Source: Pseudomonadota bacterium (GTDB lineage Bacteria > Pseudomonadota > Gammaproteobacteria > Steroidobacterales > Steroidobacteraceae). From it: a stretch of 13,093 nt of DNA. Within the stretch, counting starts at the first letter, position 1, and every line of letters starts with the position of its first letter. Where the stretch lies: assembly GCA_028067895.1 (NCBI GenBank), contig JAPTUI010000221.1, positions 1 to 13,093 of the forward strand, in the 5' to 3' direction. Both the position numbers and the translations under genes were made by a program. Below are positions 1-7,317 of the stretch, in pieces. The notes under the pieces were generated by a model. It was not told where the DNA came from. It made no database searches and saw only the letters and a list, made by a program, of their open reading frames with translations.

Positions 1-393
1 GATCTGCACCGTGACGATCCGCGCGCCGGCGCGCGCCGCGACGTACTCCGCGCTTTTGCGGCACGCACCGTAGGTCTGGCTGGTCAGCAGCAGTTCATCG
101 CCCGGGCCGAGCGCCAGGGAGCGCAGGACCGCGTTGACCGCAGTGGTGGCATTGTGGACGAACACCAGGTTGCCCGGATCGGCGCCGAGGAATTCCGCCA
201 GCATCGCGCGCGCCCGCTCGAGCAGCCCGGGCAACGCGCCGACGAGAAAATCGACCGGCTCGCGCTCCATTTCGGCACGCAGCCGCGATTGCGCGCGCAG
301 CACTGACGCGGGGCACGCACCGAAGGAGCCGTGATTCAGATACGTGACCGCAGGATCGAGCCTCCACAGCGAGGCCCATCGGTTCGACGACAC
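1..393 (-). CDS. Class V aminotransferase, isopenicillin-N-epimerase-like (N-terminal part; runs off the window)
   Basis: This is a PLP-dependent enzyme of the aminotransferase class V fold, closest by eye to the isopenicillin N epimerase/cysteine-desulfurase-like group. The substrate cannot be told from this part. The minus-strand reading gives 131 residues before the window ends. It opens with the family's hallmark start, LDPAVTYLNHGSFGACP (residues 12-28), followed by NATTAVNAVLRSL and GDELLLTSQTYGACRKSAEY, which match the cofactor-binding first half of the family. The PLP lysine lies outside the window. No ATG is available in frame. The GTG at 391-393 is the best start, with only a weak ribosome binding site. 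The frame stays open upstream to a stop at 535-537. It lies on the same strand as the ankyrin gene, 669 bases away, so no operon link is evident. The family call is firm; the start is less so. Confidence 0.85.
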   Translation of the reverse strand, partial: MSSNRWASLWRLDPAVTYLNHGSFGACPASVLRAQSRLRAEMEREPVDFLVGALPGLLERARAMLAEFLGADPGNLVFVHNATTAVNAVLRSLALGPGDELLLTSQTYGACRKSAEYVAARAGARIVTVQI

Positions 394-1062
394 GGTGCGC
401 TCAACCTGTTGCGCGGCTCCCCGGGTGGGCCACGGAAGCCGCAGTGTCGCAGGGAGGCCCCTGAACGCACAAGACGCAAATTGCGCAGCGTATCCGCCTC
501 GTCGCCAATCGACCCCGGCGTGACACTGAGCCCGTCATCCACCGTGTGCGCCAGGAGACGACCGATGAACACTCGCGCGCTCTCCGCGGCCCGCCTCGAT
601 TCGCACCGCCCGTCGCGCGAGCCGCCGGACCCTCATCTGGGCAGACCTGACTCGCCACCGGCCTACGTCCGGAGTCACCGAACCACCCAATCACCGAAGT
701 CGCGCGTCAGACTGCCAATCGTGATCATGCGTGTGCTGCAGCGGTAGAAACGCTCGACAGCGATCTGCACACCGCTCTCATCGAGTACCGTCGCAACGCG
801 CACCTCGCGGTGCGTCCGGTCCAGGCCGACCATCGCAGCGTGCGTGCCTACGAAGCCGTCACTAGAAAGATTTTCGTTGCCGAGGCGAACGAGGCGACTA
901 CCGTGATGACGTTCGCGAAAATTTTTGCTTCGAACGGCCCAGGTCCTCACAGATTGCATCGCACCCGGACCACGATACCCTAGAACTTAGCGCCGGTGAT
1001 GTCGCCTCACCGCTCCTGCGACGGATGCCCCACGTCGTTCCAGGGGAGAGCGCCCTATGGGA
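394..1062. other. Gene-poor stretch between aminotransferase and ankyrin gene
   Basis: No recognisable gene is seen here. The first 140 bases are an open in-frame extension of the aminotransferase frame without homology-like content. The remainder holds one small uncertain minus-strand ORF (675-959), listed separately. No convincing terminator, promoter or RNA gene was found. Confidence 0.5.
675..959 (-). CDS. Uncertain small ORF, unrecognised (94 aa)
   Basis: I do not recognise this protein. It is listed because its central part (roughly residues 37-70) uses mostly G- or C-ending codons, as the real genes here do, and reads like ordered protein: MVGLDRTHREVRVATVLDES, then GVQIAVERF. This strand-turn-strand pattern, with GLD followed by a second strand ending in an acidic turn, loosely resembles the first strands of an RNase-H-like fold such as the N-terminus of IS110-type transposases. 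The rest of such a protein is absent, so it would be a remnant. That comparison is inference. No strong ribosome binding site precedes the ATG. It could equally be a chance ORF or a decayed gene. Confidence 0.25.
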   Translation of the reverse strand: MQSVRTWAVRSKNFRERHHGSRLVRLGNENLSSDGFVGTHAAMVGLDRTHREVRVATVLDESGVQIAVERFYRCSTRMITIGSLTRDFGDWVVR

Positions 1063-1923
1063 TCAGAGGCTTGAGATTGGCCGCGTACTGCACCCCTTTG
1101 CGGTGGCCAAATAAGTGGGCCTCTTACCGCCCGGCTGCAGCACGTCGTTCAAGTTCGGGCCGTGAGCCAGCAGCAGCTTCGCGGTGGCGTAATAGCCTCC
1201 TTCGACGACGTTTTCCAAAGCCGTGTTCCCCATGGGGCCGACCTGGCCGGTATTCGCACCATGATCCAACAAAAATCGCACGACCGTCGTCTCTCCGCCG
1301 GCGGCCGCATCGGGCAGCGGTGCGTTCATCGACGACGCGTCCGCGGCGCTGTTGCTCGAGAGCAGCGAAGTGCCGTCGTTGACCAGTTCCGTGACACTGC
1401 TGAGCTGACCGATCGCAATCGCAAAGGTGAGCAAACTGAAAGTCTCGAACCGAACTCCGTTGGTGCGGACCTGGAGATTCGGGTTGATCCCGGCGCTGAG
1501 CGCACGCTGGAGGGCGGCGACATTGCCATAAATCACATCCATCACGATGGGGATGTCCCGCGCGGCGTTACGGTCAAAGCGCTGCATTCCGGCCCGGGTG
1601 AACTGTGCGTAGCGTTGCAGGCTCTTGCCCGTCAGTGGGCACCGGAGCGACGAGCGCCGCACGAGGCGCCCCGCGCGCACCAACGTACTCAGCGAAATTT
1701 TCGGGAGCGTTGTTCCAGGATGCCGCCGAACCGCGGTTGCGTCCAACGTATGCGTCGCAAGGGCCGCTGCAGCGCGCAGCGCGAACCCATTAGACTTCCT
1801 TGCCGGTTGGCGTGCAGGTCTCTCGAACAGTCCACCAATCGCCACCGCAAAAATCAGGATCACCATAACCCATCGCCACGAGCGTCGCGACCGCGTCCGC
1901 ACTACTGCAAGAAGTGCTGTCAT
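1063..1923 (-). CDS. Ankyrin-repeat protein with N-terminal membrane anchor
   Basis: This 286-residue protein probably mediates protein-protein contacts outside the cytoplasm; its partner is unknown. Residues 9-18 are basic, with several Arg, and are followed by a hydrophobic segment at about 18-33 (WVMVILIFAVAIGGLF). This suits a signal anchor or an uncleaved signal peptide. After a low-complexity linker, ankyrin-like repeats begin at about residue 128 (DVIYGNVAALQRALSAGINP). Others lie at about 163-190, 198-225 (TTVVRFLLDHGAN) and 231-258 (GNTALENVVEGGYYATAKLL). The repeats are divergent. The ATG at 1921-1923 was preferred over a longer reading from 2061 because it puts the anchor at the N-terminus and has an AGAGA-like ribosome binding site nearby. 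The last repeat ends abruptly (LATAKGCSTRPISSL), and a shifted frame gives another plausible tail (see findings). It stands alone, with no operon partner. Confidence 0.75.
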   Translation of the reverse strand: MTALLAVVRTRSRRSWRWVMVILIFAVAIGGLFERPARQPARKSNGFALRAAAALATHTLDATAVRRHPGTTLPKISLSTLVRAGRLVRRSSLRCPLTGKSLQRYAQFTRAGMQRFDRNAARDIPIVMDVIYGNVAALQRALSAGINPNLQVRTNGVRFETFSLLTFAIAIGQLSSVTELVNDGTSLLSSNSAADASSMNAPLPDAAAGGETTVVRFLLDHGANTGQVGPMGNTALENVVEGGYYATAKLLLAHGPNLNDVLQPGGKRPTYLATAKGCSTRPISSL

Positions 1924-2064
1924 GGCCGATATCTCTCGCGCCCCGCGAAGACGAAAAATCAAAACGCTGCGCACTCGTGAGACTATTAACGGGGTCGGCC
2001 ATCGAGTGGATCTTGTCGCTTCACAACGATTTACGATCATACGCATGCCGATCCGGCCCATTAC

Positions 2065-2100
2065 CGCTGGGCGCCGAATGATTCACGAACGCGCCCAGCG
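2065..2100. repeat. Perfect 10-bp inverted repeat (hairpin)
   Basis: The arms CGCTGGGCGC (2065-2074) and GCGCCCAGCG (2091-2100) are exact reverse complements around a 16-base spacer. No T-run follows on either strand, so it is not a standard intrinsic terminator. The spacer contains one of the three CGAATGAYTC copies. Its role is unknown. Confidence 0.6.
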
Positions 2101-2308
2101 ATTCACTGCCGTCATTGGTCGCGACGACGCCATTCGAATGATTCGGGAAGATGGCAGCAGGCCGCCGAATTGGTGTGCCGTGGTCGCAACCGATGGCGCC
2201 CGCCCGCTTCGCAACGAACGTCGGCGTTTCAAAGATAAATATCAGGCCCACCGGATTGGCCGCTCGATTTGCATCATAGGTCGAATTATGAAGGTCTCCG
2301 AATGACTC
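2075..2308. repeat. Three copies of CGAATGAYTC
   Basis: CGAATGATTC occurs at 2075-2084 and again at 2135-2144, exactly 60 bases apart. A one-base variant, CGAATGACTC, lies at 2299-2308. Each copy is itself nearly palindromic (GAAT-N-ATTC). They could be protein-binding sites or chance; no known operator is recognised. Confidence 0.35.
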
Positions 2309-2932
2309 GGAGCCGCGCTGTTGCCGAGTGTCTGGATTTTCCGGAACGCCTGTTACGCGCAAATCCCGCATGCAACATTTCCACCATCCCACCTCTCTGA
2401 CTCGTCCCGTCAAATCTCCCATCACAGCATCGGCGCCAATGTGATGGCTGGAGTCAAATAACAATTTCCGGATTGAAGAGAAAGCCACCATGCGATCCCG
2501 CCAGGGTTTCATGCTTGCCAGCCGATCACCATCACGACTTGCGGTGCGGGCACCCCATGGGGACCGATTGAGCCGATGGGTGGGACGCGCAGAGAAAAGA
2601 CTCAATTATCGTCCCGAACATCATCATATGAGGCTCATCGAACAAGCCCGCAGTATTTCCGCCACCTCTACAGAACCACTTCCGCACAACTTCAACTCAC
2701 AATCAAAGACCTTCAATTCCCGGTAAGTCCCCTTCCTAACATTTATTAAGTGCTCACCTGCTGTTACCTGTTACTTCCCAAGATAACCGCCATCGCCTCA
2801 TTTCGCACACCAAAACACCATAAACAAGGCGGGCGAACGTCACAATATCGTCACATTGAAGCCATATCGTATTTCGATGGCAACGGATATGCGATCTGCT
2901 GCGACGACCCAGGAAAAACTCCCACGTGGCAG

Positions 2933-2961
2933 GGATCCGAGTTGCTCGCTCAATCGGATCC
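2933..2961. repeat. Perfect 8-bp inverted repeat (hairpin)
   Basis: GGATCCGA (2933-2940) and TCGGATCC (2954-2961) pair perfectly across 13 bases. The stem extends by two more pairs if a single G is bulged out. There is no downstream T-run, so a terminator is not supported. Its function is unknown. Confidence 0.5.
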
Positions 2962-3210
2962 TGTCATCCGCTCGAAGGCGGGCGCGCGCACCAGCGCTCC
3001 CGGCGCACGACACACCAATGGGGCTCGCCGTCATTGCCCTTCCTGGTCCACTGACCGTGACTCAAAAGCGAGCACTACCGACGACCATTCGATCGCATCA
3101 ACGCGGCCCATCAGACTGACGCCACTGGACAGCCAAGAAATGGCCATTCGGAACAACAGACCGAATCTTAACGCCCTTGATGGTAAGGCACGAACCTGCG
3201 CCACGCACCG

Positions 3211-3227
3211 GGTTCGACTCTCGAACC
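3211..3227. repeat. Perfect 7-bp inverted repeat with 3-base loop
   Basis: GGTTCGA (3211-3217) and TCGAACC (3221-3227) form a tight hairpin with a CTC loop. It lies in a tRNA-like lookalike stretch that was rejected as a tRNA. No T-run follows it. Its role is unknown. Confidence 0.45.
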
Positions 3228-3394
3228 GATTCCCACACAAAAGCACAGGACTGACCCTCTGTCAGCCCGGAATTGCGGGCAACGCATAGCTGCATCCAGT
3301 GCCGCTCCGTCCGCAGAGTCGAACACCTCCAACCCGAACTCACGCTGAGCAAAAATTCCTCTCTTTTCTGTAACTCAACTGCACCGGAGTCAGT

Positions 3395-5842
3395 ATGACA
3401 AGTATGCCGTCGTCGCGCAGGTCATTCGCGTTGGCAATTGCCGCTGCAATAGGACTCTGTGGAATGCCAGGCCGCCAGTGCGCGCTTGCTGCCGAACCTA
3501 GTTCAACACCCACATCGATACCGGAACATCCTCAAGTTCAGACTAACCACGATTCCCTGCAGGATCCCGGGGCGACGCTGAGTACGATACTCGTCTCAGC
3601 AACCAAAGCGTTAGACACCCTTGACTCTCTGCCTACAAAAGAACAAATATTTGACTCAACACAATCTATCAAAGTGATAAGCGAGCGACAGCTGCAGACC
3701 GTCGGTCCATCGGCGGGCGCCAGTCAAATATTGGCGATTGCACCAGGCGTCAATACCAGTACGGATTCTCCGACCGGCGCGACCCGCGGCAGCGTCAGCA
3801 TAAATGGCATGAAAACCGGCTGGTCGGGTGCGGCCGGCAATGGGAATGACGGCACGGTTATGGTTACCTTCGACGGCGTCCCGATGGTGGACCCCGCCTA
3901 TGCCGTTTGGGGAACGAATGAAATCCCCAGTATGTCGATGATTAAAGGGGTCAGCGTGACCTATGGCCCCGGATACCCAGTAAACCGCTGGTTCGAAAAT
4001 ATCGGCGGATCAGTCAATTTTGTTCCCCTCCAGCCCTCTCAAAAGGCAGGCGCAACGGTCGGGGCGTTCTACGGCACCTACAACAGCAAGGGCGTCGACT
4101 TCAGCCTGACATCGGGAAATGTAGACGGCTGGTCTGCCGTGATAGCCGGCGCAACCTCTAGTTCAAACAATTACCTACATGGATATGGATTTAACAATCC
4201 AAGCTCCAGTTATGCCTCCTATTTCAAGCTGCGCCGTAGATTTCATCATGGGCATTTCAGTATTGGCGCATATATCGCCAGAAGCGCCGGATATCGACCC
4301 GTAAACATCCCTGTGCATGCCCGCACTGGCGGGCCTACCGTAAATGGGCAGCTGCTTAGTCAGCAAACAACTGGTTTCTATACGACTCTTCCGTTTTCCA
4401 TGTACTGGAAGAAGGCCATCAACAAGAGCTATATCATTTACTCGAAATTCGAAAATCGACTGGAAAAGAGACTAACTTTACACAATTTACTCTGGTTCCG
4501 ACGTGGAATGCGAGAGCATCTTCACCAAGACCCGAGCTACTCTACTAATCAACAAAGTCAGTATTACCGCGCAACCGACGATACATACGGCGACAAGCTC
4601 TATTTGACTGCGAGGCTGCCCATAAACACTTTGTCATTTGGCGGCTATCTTCTGAACAACAGTTATTACTCACTGCTGGATTTCTGGACTTCAGGTGAAC
4701 CGGCCACGTCTCTAGACGGACAGGGAGTCGACGTCAATGATCTCGAAAACGGGGAAAGCCCCGCCCCACCGAATCTATACTACAGCTTCAATATTCCGTG
4801 GCACTTTCACAGTAATTACCTCTATATCACCGATCTCGCTGCCTTTATTCAGGACAATATTCGCCCAATTCGAAATCTGCGCATAACCCCAGGGGTACGA
4901 CTTGTACGATTCCAGACCAGTTACAACAGCGACGTAAACACGCGTTGGCCCCTGAATGTTCAATACGATCTCGGAGGGAACAATGGAGATTATTTCCTCA
5001 ATTCCAGCACAGACTTCACGGAAGTCGAGCCATCGCTCGGGATCAACTGGAGAATCCTTCCCGCGTTGAGTTTGTATGCGAACTTTTCCAGGTCTTATGC
5101 GGCAACCGCGGGCGCCTCTGGGACGTACGCCCATTATTTAGCGACAAGCCTGCGACCACAGGCTTCCACTCAGTATCAGGTCGGCATCAAGGCGTACGTC
5201 CGAAACGATGCATTGCTTCATGATGCATCGTTCGGAATCAATTACTACCACCTGAACGACACAAACCAGAGACTCGCGATCTCTCTCGCAAACGGAACCA
5301 ACGAGTTCTCATCCGGCTCCTCCGTATTTCACGGAGTAAACATGTATTTCGATGACCACCCGGTTGGCGCACTCTATGTTTTCACAAATCTCAGCTTCGA
5401 GAAGGCTAATTATTCGAATTATACGAACAGCCACGGAAGTTATAATGGACTGCCGGTAGCGAACGTTCCGGCGCAGACCGCGAATGTTGGCGCATTCTAC
5501 AAATTGTATCGATATGGAGCGCTGATCGAGCCTCGCACCTGGTGGAGCTATACTGGATCGCAAACCATTTTCAACAATTACACGGATAAGCCAAGCTCAA
5601 CGAAGCTTCCGGCCTTCGGAATATGGAACGCCGCGGTACAACTGAATTTCGGGCGACGATACCATCTTGACGACCTCCATCATTTTACCGTGGATTTCGG
5701 CGTACTTAACCTGCTCGATAATCAATACAACATTTTTGAGTACAGATCAGGTGGTGGTTTCGGGCTGAACAACGGGCAGCTGGCAGGCATGCCGGGAGCG
5801 CCCACAACGTACTACCTGAACATCAAGGCCAGCGTTAGCTGA
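3395..5842 (+). CDS. TonB-dependent outer-membrane receptor
   Basis: This 815-residue outer-membrane receptor uses TonB/ExbB/ExbD energy to import a scarce ligand, typically a ferric siderophore, cobalamin or sugar. The ligand cannot be predicted here. A signal peptide spans residues 1-32, with a hydrophobic core and an ALA cleavage site before AEPSS. A TonB-box-like STILVSATK sits near residues 63-71. The plug covers about 88-212, with INGM, TFDGVPM and the end motif IGGSVNFVP. A 22-strand barrel rich in aromatic and Asn/Ser residues fills the remainder. The ATG at 3395 has a GGAG ribosome binding site seven bases upstream; an in-frame ATG at 3404 is less likely. The C-terminus is NIKASVS rather than the usual terminal aromatic residue. 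Base composition is clearly richer in A+T than the genes on its right. It is transcribed alone and ends in a strong terminator, convergent with the thiolase operon. Confidence 0.9.
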   Translation: MTSMPSSRRSFALAIAAAIGLCGMPGRQCALAAEPSSTPTSIPEHPQVQTNHDSLQDPGATLSTILVSATKALDTLDSLPTKEQIFDSTQSIKVISERQLQTVGPSAGASQILAIAPGVNTSTDSPTGATRGSVSINGMKTGWSGAAGNGNDGTVMVTFDGVPMVDPAYAVWGTNEIPSMSMIKGVSVTYGPGYPVNRWFENIGGSVNFVPLQPSQKAGATVGAFYGTYNSKGVDFSLTSGNVDGWSAVIAGATSSSNNYLHGYGFNNPSSSYASYFKLRRRFHHGHFSIGAYIARSAGYRPVNIPVHARTGGPTVNGQLLSQQTTGFYTTLPFSMYWKKAINKSYIIYSKFENRLEKRLTLHNLLWFRRGMREHLHQDPSYSTNQQSQYYRATDDTYGDKLYLTARLPINTLSFGGYLLNNSYYSLLDFWTSGEPATSLDGQGVDVNDLENGESPAPPNLYYSFNIPWHFHSNYLYITDLAAFIQDNIRPIRNLRITPGVRLVRFQTSYNSDVNTRWPLNVQYDLGGNNGDYFLNSSTDFTEVEPSLGINWRILPALSLYANFSRSYAATAGASGTYAHYLATSLRPQASTQYQVGIKAYVRNDALLHDASFGINYYHLNDTNQRLAISLANGTNEFSSGSSVFHGVNMYFDDHPVGALYVFTNLSFEKANYSNYTNSHGSYNGLPVANVPAQTANVGAFYKLYRYGALIEPRTWWSYTGSQTIFNNYTDKPSSTKLPAFGIWNAAVQLNFGRRYHLDDLHHFTVDFGVLNLLDNQYNIFEYRSGGGFGLNNGQLAGMPGAPTTYYLNIKASVS
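5204..5232. repeat. Perfect 10-bp inverted repeat inside the receptor gene
   Basis: AACGATGCAT (5204-5213) and ATGCATCGTT (5223-5232) are exact reverse complements with a 9-base loop. They lie in the barrel-coding part of the receptor gene, at the codons for NDALLHDAS. It may be a chance hairpin. Confidence 0.4.
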
Positions 5843-5889
5843 AGGCACAATATCATCGGACTGCCCGTGCATGATGCGCGCACTATCTC

Positions 5890-5923
5890 GCCCACCCATC
5901 CGACCGGATGGGTGGGCCTTTTT
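5890..5923 (+). terminator. Rho-independent terminator of the receptor gene
   Basis: A perfect 12-bp GC-rich stem (GCCCACCCATCC at 5890-5901 with GGATGGGTGGGC at 5906-5917) closes a GACC tetraloop and is followed directly by CTTTTT. It lies 47 bases after the receptor stop codon. There is no A-run on the left side, so it acts on plus-strand transcripts only. Confidence 0.93.
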
Positions 5924-6092
5924 AATCCTGATCCCGCACCCATCGCCAATGTGCGGGGTGCATCGCGCTCGCGCGTACTATCTTCGCTCGCTTAAATGCC
6001 TCTTCGGCGGCGCGAGGTCTGTGGCAAAAGCTGTGTCCAGAGTCTGGGTTTTGGCTTCTTTCTCTGTCACGCCATTTCACGAAGTTGCTCGG

Positions 6093-7295
6093 CTAGTACA
6101 CCTCGAAAATCCCGGCCGCCCCCATACCCGTGCCGATGCACATGGTGACCATGCCGTAGCCCTTCTGCCCCTTATGGCGCATGCCGTGCAGCAGCGTCGC
6201 GGTGCGAATCGCCCCGGTGGCCCCGAGCGGGTGACCCAGTGCAATGGCACCGCCGTGCGGATTGACTCGCTGAGGATCCAGGCCGAGATCCCGGATCACC
6301 GCAAGGGACTGCGCGGCGAAGGCCTCGTTGAGCTCGATCCACAGAAGCGCATCCTGCTTCAGGCCGGCGCGCTTCAACGCCGCCGGGACCGCTTCCTTCG
6401 GGCCGATGCCCATGATCTCTGGCGGCACACCTTTGACGGCGAACGTCACGTACCGCGCGAGCGGCGTCAGGTTGTATCGCTTGAGCATCGTCTCGGAGAC
6501 GAGCAGCACTGCGGCAGCGCCGTCGGAGGTCTGCGAGCTGTTGCCCGCCGTGACACTGCCCTTGGCGTCGAACACCGGCCGCAATTTTGCGAGCGCCTCG
6601 AGCGAGCTGTCAGCCCGCGGTCCCTCGTCATCGGCGAGGCGCTTGACCTCATGACGCACCTCGCCGCTGGCGAGGTCCGCATGCCGATAGGTCACCTCGA
6701 GCGGAGAGATCTCCGCGCTGAAACCGCCAGCGGCACGCGCCGCGAGCGCTCGCCGGTGCGATTCGAGGGAAAACGCATCCTGGTCCTCGCGCGAGACCTT
6801 CCACTGACGCGCGACCTTCTCGGCGGTGATGCCCATGCCGTAGGCGATCGCGTAGTTCTCCTCGTGCGCGAACACCTGCGGATTGATCGCCACCTTGTTG
6901 CCCATCATGGGCACCATCGACATCGACTCCGCGCCGCCGGCGATCACCACGTCGGCCTCGCCGAGGCGGATGCGATCGGCGGCGATCTGCACGGCATTCA
7001 AACCCGACGAGCAGTAACGGTTCACCGTCACGCCCGGCACCGTGTCGGGCAGACCGGCGAGCAGCGCCGCGACTCGCGCCATGTTCAGGCCCTGTTCGGC
7101 CTCGGGAAACGCACAGCCGACCACCACGTCCTCGATGCTGTCCGGCTCGAGCGCCGGCGTCTGCGCGAGCACGCTGCGCAGGGCATGGACCAGCAGGTCA
7201 TCGGGGCGCACCTGGCGCAGCATGCCGCGCGGGGCCTTGCCCACGGGGGTGCGCGTCGCGGCAACGATGTAAGCGTCTTGAATCGGTTTCGTCAT
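6093..7295 (-). CDS. fadA: Acetyl-CoA C-acyltransferase (3-ketoacyl-CoA thiolase)
   Basis: This thiolase catalyses the last step of beta-oxidation, cleaving 3-ketoacyl-CoA with CoA to release acetyl-CoA and a shortened acyl-CoA in the cytoplasm. The 400-residue length is normal for the family. All catalytic parts are present: the nucleophile Cys95 in VNRYCSSGLN, the NEAF motif near 323-326, His355 in GGAIALGHPLGATGAIR and Cys386 in MCIGTGMG. The ATG at 7293-7295 follows a GGGAG ribosome binding site. The stop of the upstream fusion gene is only 22 bases away, so the two are surely co-transcribed. In the Bacillus fadNAE operon a thiolase likewise follows FadN. No acyl-CoA dehydrogenase follows here, and no clear terminator is seen downstream. 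The family is certain; specificity for long-chain acyl rather than acetoacetyl substrates is inferred from context. Confidence 0.95.
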   Translation of the reverse strand: MTKPIQDAYIVAATRTPVGKAPRGMLRQVRPDDLLVHALRSVLAQTPALEPDSIEDVVVGCAFPEAEQGLNMARVAALLAGLPDTVPGVTVNRYCSSGLNAVQIAADRIRLGEADVVIAGGAESMSMVPMMGNKVAINPQVFAHEENYAIAYGMGITAEKVARQWKVSREDQDAFSLESHRRALAARAAGGFSAEISPLEVTYRHADLASGEVRHEVKRLADDEGPRADSSLEALAKLRPVFDAKGSVTAGNSSQTSDGAAAVLLVSETMLKRYNLTPLARYVTFAVKGVPPEIMGIGPKEAVPAALKRAGLKQDALLWIELNEAFAAQSLAVIRDLGLDPQRVNPHGGAIALGHPLGATGAIRTATLLHGMRHKGQKGYGMVTMCIGTGMGAAGIFEVY

Positions 7296-7317
7296 GACAG
7301 AAATCTCCCGTACCGCC

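Larger units (their letters stand above)
1924..3394. other. 1.5-kb stretch without a recognisable gene
   Basis: Two medium ORFs exist here, at 2021-2605 (minus, 194 aa) and 2750-3289 (plus, 179 aa). Neither has a recognisable domain, a good ribosome binding site or gene-like composition, so neither is called. The stretch does hold several perfect inverted repeats (2065-2100, 2933-2961, 3211-3227) and three copies of CGAATGAYTC. The last part must carry the promoter of the receptor gene, but I cannot pick a convincing -35/-10 pair or a Fur box. It may be decayed coding sequence or hold unannotated RNA. Confidence 0.5.

Noticed and set aside
1924..2061. N-terminal extension of the ankyrin protein to 2061
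   Set aside because: The extension would bury the hydrophobic anchor about 65 residues in and lacks a better ribosome binding site than the ATG at 1923.
3164..3235. tRNA-like stretch of 72 bases with GGTA, a GTTCGA T-loop-like motif and a terminal CCA
   Set aside because: The anticodon stem does not pair, there is no room for a variable loop, and only four of seven acceptor pairs form. At most it is a chance lookalike or a very decayed remnant.
2750..3289. 179-residue plus-strand ORF upstream of the receptor
   Set aside because: It has no recognisable domain, no convincing ribosome binding site and mixed, non-gene-like composition.
5933..5957. Hairpin CCCGCAC/GTGCGGG as a terminator for the thiolase operon
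   Set aside because: The 7-bp stem is perfect, but no T-run follows in the minus direction, so intrinsic termination is not supported.
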